This document shows, in pieces, positions 30,182 to 39,149 of a stretch of 39,149 nt of DNA. Each line of letters starts with the position of its first letter. Within the stretch, counting starts at the first letter, position 1. The stretch is from Acanthaster planci (taxonomy: Eukaryota > Echinodermata > Asteroidea > Valvatida > Acanthasteridae), in assembly GCF_001949145.1 (NCBI RefSeq), contig NW_019091481.1, positions 143,479 to 182,627 on the forward strand, read 5' to 3'. The notes under the pieces are model-generated. The model saw only the letters and a list, made by a program, of their open reading frames with translations, had not been told where the DNA came from and searched no databases. A program made the translations under genes and the position numbers.

Positions 30182-31514
30182 CATCATGCCAACTTTACGA
30201 CATGTGGTATAATAAAGACTAATTCATTTAATTTTTACTCTATAATAATTGTATACGAACGGTGAAAGGATAAAAGGGACTAAATCAACTACATGTACCG
30301 ACAAACGATTATCAGTTAAAGGCTCGTCTTTTTTTATTTATTTAATTTTTTGCCAATGCTTTCCATCATTATCGAATAAGGTAAAGACTTCACAGCCTGT
30401 TGCATATGCTGACGTTTTATCACCTGACATTTCTATTACATATGAAAACAAAACAGAGACCTTTTTGCGTACCAGTATTGGATATTTTACACACCTCCCA
30501 CCACGGTAGAGTAAGGTATTTTGCGATGGCTGTTTCCATGTTTTTAACTGTTCCCTCCAATTTATCCTTTTTAATACATGTACTCAGATAACAAAGCGGC
30601 CCTACACTGCAGAATGCAATAGTTTACTCGCAGGATTTCTATCATTTACACACCCTTCAGAAAAGCGCATCGGTTACATGGCACTTATCTGTTAGACAAA
30701 CAACAGTCTCTTACAAGAGTAAACAAGTTGTATTGTGACCGTTATGTGGACATGATCATCTCCTTATGACATGGGCACATTCTAGTCCCGTACAAGGGCG
30801 ATCACGTCACCACTGGGAGAACACATTTAATTGCACGTTATTTTGTTTCATTTTATGTTAAAGAATGAAAATGGGGAAAAAACACAAATTCGCTTTATGA
30901 GGACTTTGTATCTCTAAGATTTTACCCTGAAAAGATTTCATCCAAAAAATAATTGTCGCAATATTTCCCTTCCATCGATTCAAGGCACCACAGGAAATCG
31001 TTGTTAATATCTTTGCTCATATCATAATTTTTCTTTATATTTATCAATGCTTTTCTTACCCACCCAACAAATAGCATTAGATGGGTCGCGTTATTTACTG
31101 CCCCATGGTTATCCTGTAAATGCATTCCCATTTCGGAACAACTCTTTTCTCCTCTCGTGAACTTGTCGCTAACGATTTCCAGCTATTAATAACAACCGGT
31201 GTAAAGCAAGAAATAAACCTCCAAGTATAAAGCCATGGTGTCGATGTTTCGGTCTTATAAGCTAATACAGACAATGGGGTTTTATCTGCGCACCATGAAG
31301 TATGCACATGTGCAAATTCATGCATGCGTTGATAACCCTGTAATGGTGATACAATTTAACTTGACAACAAACTACTCTACTGGAATTCAGCTCCAAAGAC
31401 GCTCTTCTGTTCATTTCTATTTCAAATTCAAACTATTTTAGTAGTACATGCATTAAAACAGCGAACTTTTTGACAATGCTGAGATCTCTGTCGACAAAAA
31501 ACAGCAAAGTAATC

Positions 31515-31528
31515 GTTACCTTGGCAAC
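31515..31528. promoter_or_regulatory. RFX X-box, full consensus match
   Basis: gttaccttggcaac fits GTNRCC-N2-RGYAAC at every position. RFX factors bind such sites at promoters of ciliary genes. It is 2.7 kb upstream of the SAXO5-like start codon, further than usual unless a non-coding first exon lies nearby. Confidence 0.5.
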
Positions 31529-31919
31529 TTGTATATAGTACGAGCATACATAATATAGGAACGTACGAGTGGCAATGCAGTCCACAAGGACTAGCCAAAA
31601 AGGATACGAGCCTTAGCAAAACGATTGAGTAGTTCCCCTCTGTCTCTTAATTCAGGCAGAATTTCAGAAGGAATAATGTTAATGGACTCACCTTCTTAAG
31701 GTGTCAAAATACTCCTCTGATTGCAGAAAACGTTGCTAAATTTAGCTGCTTTTATGACTGGCATTTTAACAAAGAAATTTCAATGTTTGACAGCAGTTTC
31801 TATGTAGAAAACCAGTCCTCGTACGAAGTTGTGCGCGACTACTGTGGGTTTGCCCACAGCGTGCGTCCCATCGCGGATCTTTACACAGTGTGCGCTCAAC
31901 GTGTTCCCTATAAGTTGCC

Positions 31920-31933
31920 GTAACCATGGCTAC
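31920..31933. promoter_or_regulatory. RFX X-box-like site, one mismatch
   Basis: gtaaccatggctac matches GTNRCC-N2-RGYAAC except for T in place of A at the fourth base of the second half-site. It lies ~400 bases from the perfect site. Confidence 0.35.
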
Positions 31934-32498
31934 GGTGCTCCCTATGTGACGGGACAATGCCCCCCGTCAGGCGTTGATTATGGGGGCGCTTTGACAAATG
32001 ACAACAGGGATTCGTGGCGGGTTAAAGGCACAAGGCCAGGAGTTGAAACATTCACCCGTAGTAAAGCATGCACACTTGGCGAGCAGTGTCAGAGAGTACA
32101 ACTCGTATGCATGTCTGTATTGATTTTCAGTTACGTCCACTTGTTGGTCTACAGAGCCCTTTAGGATACGGGAACTACATGTATTTGGTTCGGCATTCTT
32201 TCCCAATGATCCTCATGTACTTATCTCTGTTTCAATAACCATTACTGTGCGAATGAAATCAACCAGCCAATAAAATAGTCTTAGTTGTGACCCACCTATG
32301 TAACTTCGTACTCATATTAATTGAAAGTAGAATACTGTTCAACTTTAGAGAGCATTATAGACCGTGTCACTAGCTGGCAACTGTTCGCAGTTCATAAAAT
32401 TATTTTGTTCCTTGCTTTTGATCTTTTGATTCCTCGATCAGCCACTGCATTCATGGGTGCCCGGGTATGACGCCTTGGGCCCGGGAACCTCTTCGTTT

Positions 32499-32527
32499 GG
32501 TTTCCCCTGTGTACTACAGGGGTAACC
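32499..32527. repeat. Perfect-core hairpin just upstream of PMF1
   Basis: ggtttcccctgt and acaggggtaacc form a 12-base stem with one mismatch around a five-base loop, ~110 bases before the PMF1 start codon. A gcccgggtatgacgccttgggcccggg inverted pair precedes it. Function unknown. Confidence 0.6.
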
Positions 32528-32639
32528 CTGTTCATCATAATTAATGTTAGAAATGCACCTCGCGCTTGTGGTGCTGTTGCACGTGAAGACGCCCTCAAGT
32601 GGTCTATTTAGACATCTCGCTCGCGCGTTTCTTGAAATC

Positions 32640-35600
32640 ATGATGGCGACTGAATCAAATGTAACCAGCGCAACGGAAACGTTGAAGAATGAGCCACAAG
32701 CTGGCGACTCTACCTTAACACTTTCTAAAGTTGAGGAAGGAGTGACTGATGAAGGATCTCATATGATTCGCCTGAGGGAGGCACTTCAGAAAACTCTCAA
32801 AAAATGTCTCGAGGCAGGGAGGTAAACAAAGCGGCTGCATTATACACGTATGGAATGTTTATGCATTTATTTCCGACACATACCGCAAGCGCATGTTGAC
32901 ATTTTATTCGTAAAGTACAACTCTATTTTTGAGGACTATGCTAAGTGAAACCCTCTATGCGCATCTGTGTGTATGTTCAAGCCTATGGAATCTGGATTTT
33001 GTACAGCTATTTGTATTTTGTTAGCTCTACTGAGTGTAGCCCCATGCCCGTCTGTGGCATGGACTCTCACGCCCGATCCATCCTTAGCCACACATCCGTA
33101 TACGCAATTTCGTGTCGGCGTACTGAACATTTTCGGCGCACCCACTTATTATCGTGGGTGCAATTTTTTTTGCACACGAACATGATCCTTGACCTTTCCG
33201 TTGTCTAAAAACCATTTATTGAATGATTTCACTCACATTATTCAGGTATCCAGTCTTTTGGCCTTTATCCATTCAATCTAACGGGCTCGCTCTCTCAGTC
33301 GCAATCTTTAAAATAAGATCGTTGAACAATACGTCACTTGACTCCTCATCGGCTCGACGGCTGTTCCATTCCAAATGGCTAAGGAAAACTTTTTGGGCTT
33401 AAGTTTAGTGATATTTCTGACTTCAAAATCTGACTGTTTTCGATCGACACGCATGACACCTAAACTTTTCGACACCTGCTCCATTCAAATACACAGGCCA
33501 AGATTTTGCCACTGCAATAACTCTATGGGCGAACATGGTCCTCCCAGAAACATGCATGAGTGGCCTATACGTGGTCTGGGCACAAGACTTGTTAATCGTG
33601 ATGGTTGGGAGTGCTACCAACGACTGTTTCCTGGTCAAAATGTCTTGTGCCCCGACTACATATGGGCTTCTCCTGCAGTTTCATTAGAGTGTTTACCCAT
33701 AGAGTTATTGCACCAGCAAAATCTAGGCATGCATTTTTGAATGGGAGGAGGCGGCGAAAAGTTCAAGTGTCGTGCATGTTTCGAGCGAAAACAGTCAGAT
33801 TTTGAAGTCGGAAATATCACTAAAGCCCTAAAAGTTTTCCTTTGGCATTTAAGAAAGCCAGTAGGTGGTGAAAGAGGTATTTTTGGTGAGTCTTTGGAAT
33901 TTTTGAGAACCGTTGTCACTTTACTATATGTAATGTCGTGGAGCGTTAGTATGACCGATCCCGCCAAAATGAAAAAAGAGGAATACTAAAGCTCCACTCC
34001 GTACAGCTAGTATTTTGTTATCATAAGTGTGTTTTGTTTTCATTATCTTTTATACTTTTGTTTGTTTCTAGATACAGTGTCTTTGCCCGTAGCTACTCTT
34101 TTGCTCATGAGAAAAGTCCAGAAGCTTTAAGAAGTATTAGAGAGCAATTCCTGGAAAACCTGGAATCATACGTTCAGGTGAGTTTCATTTTGTTTTTAGG
34201 GAAAGGTGTTTAGAATGAATTTAGACCATCATCAGTGACAAAAGGCAATGCATAGATGAATTTTTTTCCTTGCATGTGACAGAATGAAACTTAAATCATT
34301 TTAAAGTAAAATTGTTTTTAATCACTAAACTTTATGAAATTATATTTCTCCCCTTGAAACTTGTCCTCAATATTGTGGGTTTCTTCCACACCTGGATAAA
34401 AAGTGTCTTACGCTTATTCATGCAGTACATGTACTTGAACAAGAGTTGTACTCGTAAGCCTGAAAGACATCTGTATCAGTAATTTTTCAATACAAAAAAG
34501 TTTGTACAGTGAGTACATTTTGTTGCTGGTTCAAAACTGTTGGTGAATATAAACTTGGAAACCTTTTCCCAAATTACAGCTGTTATAACTTTTTTCTGAC
34601 AGAAAGAATTGGAGTTAATGATTGAAGAGGAAGGTTTGGTTAAACTGTTCAATGAATTGGATCAATATATACAGGATGCTCCTACACAGCTTACACAGCC
34701 AGCATGGTAAGAATGCTATCAAATTAAAGCTACAGTCTCAGGATTGTTTGATTTCAATCACTCACTTTAAGTTCTTAATTTCAATCATGATTTATATCAA
34801 ATGGAAAAATGTAAGTATCACTAATAAAAATTATGTTTTAATCTTTCATTGACTGCTATTATTTTTTAGGTAAAGACAAAGTCTGTAATTGAAACCTGCA
34901 CTTTTTTCCATTTTGAATCACTGTCACAGTTGAGTTCTTTATTTGATTTGCAGACATGACATGTGACATCAAATGGAATGTTTTCCTTCACAGATTTTAT
35001 GGTATACACAAGGTATTGAGGCAGGTTACAGCCCCACAAATTCACCAGTATAAACCTCCATCTGAAAAAGCATTAATATTGACTACAGTTCAAAAGGATT
35101 CTTTTGTGGAACAACGCTGGGCTTGAAGAGCAGGGCAGGAACTTCATTCTTGAAAGGGCAATGCAATTATCCATTTGCAAAGGGCGCTTGTATCAGAAAA
35201 TCAACTGGTCCAAAGGGACATTTCAATGGGCAATGAGGCAAAGACCAGGGGCACCAAGGCAGTTGCCTCTGATGCCTCTGTGAAGTTTCTGCCCTGGAAG
35301 AGAGTTGTATCCTTATTAGAAGTTATTTGTTGGTCTGTTACATTTCTGGGGAGTCAGGTTGGCATATTGGTCCTTTACTTGCCTTCCACCTCTTTGGTCT
35401 CGGTTCAATTCCCAGCTCGGTCCACACGTCAATTGGGTTTTCAGTCCCTACCTGATTCTGTGGGGTTGACCCAGAATATTTCTCTAGAATTTTCCTACCC
35501 ACCTCTAAACCTGTAACTAATCATTGTCTCCTCTCTATACATTTCTTTAGGCTTGCAAGCTACAGTGACTTGGGCACTGTTGAGAAATCCTTGGTGTCAT

Positions 35601-36912
35601 TACCAGAAATAATTAATAATACTAATGATAACAATGTGTTCATTGCTTAGGAGACCATCAGGGAACCCAGTGGAAGATTCCAGAAGCCATCTCGTCCAAC
35701 CTAAACTAAAAGAGAAAGAGAGATTAGAGCATCTTTTAGAGCAGATAGAGCAAGAAAACAAACGTCTTCATCAAGCACTACTACCACGCAAGCAATATCT
35801 ACTATCTACTAAACAGAAGATTACTGAGAAACTGAAAACATTTGACAGGGTACGTATAACTGTGATCTAGGAAAATCTAATATTAACATACTGTTCCTGA
35901 AAATGAAACTTAAGCTGATTGGACCTTCACTGGGAAGACAGTCAACTGAGAATTGTCCGCAAAAAGACTAAATTTCAAGCCTGATGTCACCTAATACCAT
36001 GAAGCTTCTGGCATGAAATATCACTTAGGTATACACGAGGCTATTTCGTGTGCAAGACATGATGGGTAAGGTGAAAATAAACTAAAAGTAACAGACAATG
36101 TATAACAGTACAGAATAAATCTGAGTGTTTGGCAAAGATCCTGACATCGGCAGCTGCTTCCAGTGAGAAAAGATGAACAAAAAAGGATGGTTTGTTGCAA
36201 CAGCAAGCAGTGTTCTCATCCCAGAAGGAAGTATGGATTCTTCAGATAAACTGCTACTGAAAATGTTTTGATAATTTGGACACATTGCCAAAGATGTCCA
36301 GAGCATACCATAAGATAAACCAAGAGACATTTTCTCACGAAAGTATTTTAAAAAGCAAAAATGTTTATGTAATGTTACCACAAACCATACCTTCCACTAT
36401 CCAAGTGTCAAATCTATTATTTTAGCTTATTTCCCCTTTTTACTATTATTTTATTTGGCAAAAATAAAATGAAATAAAAATAACACTTTTTTCTGTCAGT
36501 ATTTGTGACATTTTTTTAAAATTCCTGATGCAATGTTTTGAGTTAGCTGGAAAAAGAATTAAAATTATTTTGTTGTCCATAATACATGTATACCAAAAGT
36601 GCTGAACCAGTTTATCATTTTAGTTTTTTATTCTTTGAATTTTTTCTGCCCTTCAACCCTTCCAAATTCATGCTTTGTTCAGAACCCCCCAAATAAATAA
36701 AATCTGGCCTAAGGCCAGATGCATGTACATGTAACATGCATCATTTCAGCTTTTGTATACCCGTATACCGTCCACTATAAATACTAAACCTGTCAGAGTT
36801 TGCCTAAATCCTTGCATTGGTTGGTTTTCGAGCACAGGCTGTGGCTGCCTGTAGGAAAATTCCTGCAGATGAAATGGAGGAGATGAGTGCTACATTGTCT
36901 GGTGCTATCTGA
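32640..36912 (+). CDS. PMF1: PMF1 / NNF1, Mis12 kinetochore complex subunit
   Basis: PMF1 (Nnf1) pairs with MIS12 in the Mis12 complex, which joins centromeric chromatin to the NDC80 complex at kinetochores. Exons are 32640-32821, 34072-34177, 34603-34706, 35651-35849 and 36838-36912, giving 221 residues and TGA (human 205). Residues ~35-130 hold the helical head (LREALQKTLKKCLEAGRYSV, FLENLESYVQKELELMIEEE, LFNELDQYIQDA). Trp131 begins WRPSGNP, matching the conserved W-RPSG of the family. Residues ~145-197 are a Glu/Lys/Leu-rich coiled coil, and a short acidic tail follows. Two adjacent ATGs (32640 and 32643) could start translation. The frame is open upstream to 32544, but that part is not conserved. 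The promoter is CpG-rich compared with the rest of the window. Confidence 0.92.
33359..33862. mobile_element. Long palindromic foldback in PMF1 intron 1
   Basis: The left arm (about 33359-33608) and right arm (about 33615-33862) are reverse complements with substitutions. Shared blocks include aatggctaaggaaaact/ccaaaggaaaact, tagtgatattt-c-gacttcaaaatctgactgttttcg, gcaataactctatggg and gggcacaagac. The arms nearly touch at the centre, so the whole ~500 bases could form one hairpin. No transposase is present. Confidence 0.8.
35351..35520 (+). mobile_element. tRNA-derived SINE in PMF1 intron 3
   Basis: A Pol III box A-like tggcatattgg (35360-35370) is followed 32 bases later by an exact box B, ggttcaattcc (35402-35412), and cagctcgg. 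After the tRNA-related head comes a non-tRNA body with tttctctagaattttcctaccc, similar in type to SINE bodies of marine invertebrates. There is no acceptor-stem pairing, so it is not a functional tRNA gene. Confidence 0.75.
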
Positions 36913-39149
36913 TGATGATGGGATCAAGAACCAGGAGGTACATGTATAGTATAATCCAGGGATAAGCAGTGTGCATGGATGCAAGCCCTTTGTAAGCTGT
37001 GTACAGTCTGCTTCAGATGAATCCATTCAGATACAGTCATCATTGATGGGGATTTGTAGCCAAGGACAGCTCCTTCACAGAACATAGCTTTTTTTAAATG
37101 AACAGTTACTGACCACTGTGGAATGGACTACTTTTTTGTTGATAAGGAATAATTGACTGGGAAGATTGAGTTGAATTCAGCAAAATAATTGTTGCATTAT
37201 AAAAAAAAACTGTCTTTAATCTTCAAAGTGACTCCATTTTGAAGTATTTTCTTCTGCTTGGATCCTAAAGTCCAAATTAAAAACAAGACACAAATTTCTT
37301 TCCAAAATGTATGTGAACTGGTCATACGTGTACATATTTAAAGTACATTATTTTTAAGAGTGTAAAAAATTAATTTCAAGTGCCCTATTTATTTTATGAG
37401 CTGAAAGGCTCAAGATGAAGGTATTTTTCCAGCAACTGTAAACAGGCAAATGAAGGAGTGTGTTCTAGAACGTACCACTACACAACTTATATCAAAATCA
37501 AATTTGCACTTTACTGCAACTTCCGTAACGGTATTTCAAAATGTGTCATTTAAATGTATTCTGGATACTAAACAATGATTGTTTCGTAGTCATTGACTTC
37601 TTTTAGGTAGAAAAAAATATATAGCCTTAAGGAAGACGTGGCTAGAAGTTGCACATATGTAGATCAAACACTTAATGTAATCATAATATAATTTTAAAAG
37701 AATTGGTTTAAGGAGGGCTGGATTTGCTAGCCATTAACACTTAATACACTCCCAAGCCACCACAAAATTACAACATTTAATATTTTGTTACAAAATTACT
37801 TTGAATAAATAGATTTCATCATTCTGAGAAGGCTTTTGAAACTCAGTGGCAAAGAATCCATTCTCAAGCTACCAGGTTGACAGTGTTAATGTTGGTTGGG
37901 GCTTCTTCAAAATTCTTGAGACCCAGCTGACAGCCGATTCACAAGTAAAAGTTGAGCTTGGCACATGTACTGATACACGCTACTGATGTTCAAGGAGAAA
38001 CACTTAAATTTCGTTTCCAGTCAAATGGGGCTGGTGTTTGATTTCGAGTAACACCAGGATGATTAAGACAGCCCCTAACTGAATAGGAAGGTAGTGAACA
38101 CTAATTACATGCCATGAACAAACTAGATTTGACCCCAAGTCATACGGTAATTTGTAAGTCACTGCACTAACAATTTGTGTTCTGTGATCTTTTCAACCTA
38201 ATTTCAACTGCCTTTTAGAGGAAATCAAAACCACCCCACAAAATATGACCAAGATTAGGGCTGTGTATTGTTCAACATTAAACACAGTATAGTTTTAGTG
38301 GTTGATGCATGCGGGTCAAGTGGTCAGAGCTAACTTGAGCTAAAGTTTGGCTTGGAATCTGTTTAAAACGTTGGTTTGAATGATTGCCAAATCAAAGGTT
38401 TTCAATTTTTGTTGACACAAACTGCATACATGTAAAAGGTTTTTCAAATTTGCGCCACTATTTGACATCGATGAGCATCCTTGTAAGATGAGTTCTTGGA
38501 ACTTCAAGAAAGGAAGACTGAAGTCACCAAAGGTTCTTGCATCTTAGGAATTCTTCTGAGGTATCTTGATAACAACCTAAAACAAGTTTCACACAAATAA
38601 AATAAGTAAGCAACTTCTAATGATATATACCGAGTAAAATCAACAAGTGCAGTAAATTCATATTGCAGTTTGCATTCACTGACAAAGATGTGTGTGGCAC
38701 ATATGTGACATGTGACGGCACATAAAACACAAGACATACTTTCTTCAGGCAATGCAACTTTCCTTTAAAAATAGTTGCTTTCTTTTTTCAGCCCAAGGGT
38801 GAGCTTTGTCAGGATTTTTCCTGATTATCAGGATTTTTCATCAACTATTTTTTTATTTTAGGATTTTGGAAGAATCTTTTAAAATCTGAAATATCCCGAT
38901 TTTAACTCTGGGGTATTACATGCATATCTCAAAAGGCAAAGGCCTTTGAGAAAGATTCTGCTAGGATCAAGACGTCAGGCCCTCCATATTTTGAGATTTA
39001 TATTTTAGGTCATTGTAGTCAGCAAGCAGTTTGCAGAAGTTTTGTATTACATAACCTGGGGTATTATAAGTTGATATAGAACACAAGAAATGGGTATTTG
39101 AAGGAGTGCCTTTTGGCAGGCACAAATGTTTGCCATAGACACTACATCA
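36913..39149 (+). other. PMF1 3' UTR and downstream DNA without recognised gene
   Basis: No conserved frame was found on either strand. AATAAA signals occur at 37804-37809 and 38596-38601. An 18-base repeat motif shared with position 8907 lies at 38950. The rest is AT-rich and unremarkable. Confidence 0.6.
38941..38981 (+). repeat. Relic of a hammerhead stem-II-like repeat motif, copy 2
   Basis: GGCCT opens and AGGCC closes a segment containing gattc-tgcta-ggatc, a five-pair stem with one G-T wobble, then aagacgtc. This resembles the gatcctgctaggatcgaaacgtc repeat I associate with Penelope-like elements carrying hammerhead ribozymes. The CUGAUGA box is not recognisable and GAAA reads AAGA, so activity is unlikely. 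Confidence 0.45.

Larger units (their letters stand above)
28771..32639. other. Divergent intergenic region between SAXO5-like gene and PMF1
   Basis: This 3.9-kb spacer separates the two divergent start codons. It contains a hAT-type miniature element (29997-30181), one isolated protein-like open segment (29853-29973), X-box-like sites (29028, 31515, 31920) and a GC-richer stretch with hairpins near 32450-32660 that is probably the PMF1 promoter. Otherwise I see no gene. Confidence 0.6.

Noticed and set aside
31829-32164. 111-codon forward open frame
   Set aside because: Cysteine-rich but without recognisable motif, start context or splice structure. It lies in the promoter-side spacer.
32544-32639. 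Upstream extension of the PMF1 open frame
   Set aside because: No resemblance to PMF1 N termini. The adjacent ATGs at 32640 and 32643 give a family-like length.
33138-33161. gcacccac/gtgggtgc hairpin followed by a T run, considered as a histone-type stem-loop or Pol III terminator
   Set aside because: The stem sequence does not match the histone stem-loop, and no Pol III promoter was seen upstream.
33375-33989. Open frames on both strands encoding similar peptides
   Set aside because: The similarity arises because the two arms of the foldback are inverted copies, not because of related genes.
35360-35420. Functional tRNA gene
   Set aside because: Box A and box B are present, but no acceptor stem or proper cloverleaf can be drawn, and the attached body marks it as a SINE.

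Overview
The window is animal nuclear DNA: AT-rich, with short exons in GT-AG introns and abundant small transposon relics. The gene content fits a marine invertebrate, possibly a hemichordate or another invertebrate deuterostome. The phylum is an inference and cannot be fixed from these genes alone. Four protein genes could be assembled by joining exons with matching phases.

Region by region: (1) 135-13106 (+) is the 3' two-thirds of YTHDC2, a DEAH-box helicase and m6A reader. It runs in 20 exons from the ankyrin insertion through the helicase C-terminal lobe, the HA2/OB region and the YTH domain to the stop codon; a 392-base assembly gap lies in its 18th intron. (2) 16024-23203 (+) is NDUFA13/GRIM-19, a complex I subunit, in four exons. 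Its 4.8-kb first intron is packed with foldback elements and a higher-order tandem repeat. (3) 25003-28770 (-) is a seven-exon gene of the SAXO5/TEX45 axonemal-microtubule family, convergent with NDUFA13. (4) 32640-36912 (+) is PMF1/NNF1, a subunit of the Mis12 kinetochore complex, in five exons; it is divergent from the SAXO5-like gene. The final 2.2 kb shows no recognisable gene.

The four genes are not a functional unit: they cover germline RNA regulation, respiration, axoneme structure and chromosome segregation. The interest lies in the non-coding structure. It includes a ~567-bp higher-order repeat built of ~171/224/172-bp subunits, with recurring CRE-like and CACGTG sites. There is also a decayed duplicate of a YTHDC2 exon, a hAT-type miniature element with a near-intact 8-bp target duplication, a 507-bp element with ~90-bp terminal inverted repeats around an internal minisatellite, several foldbacks, a tRNA-derived SINE and a broken zinc-finger transposase fragment. 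Two relics of a motif resembling Penelope-type hammerhead stem II, and good RFX X-box matches 2.7-3.2 kb upstream of the ciliary gene, complete the list. No clear new multi-gene system was found.
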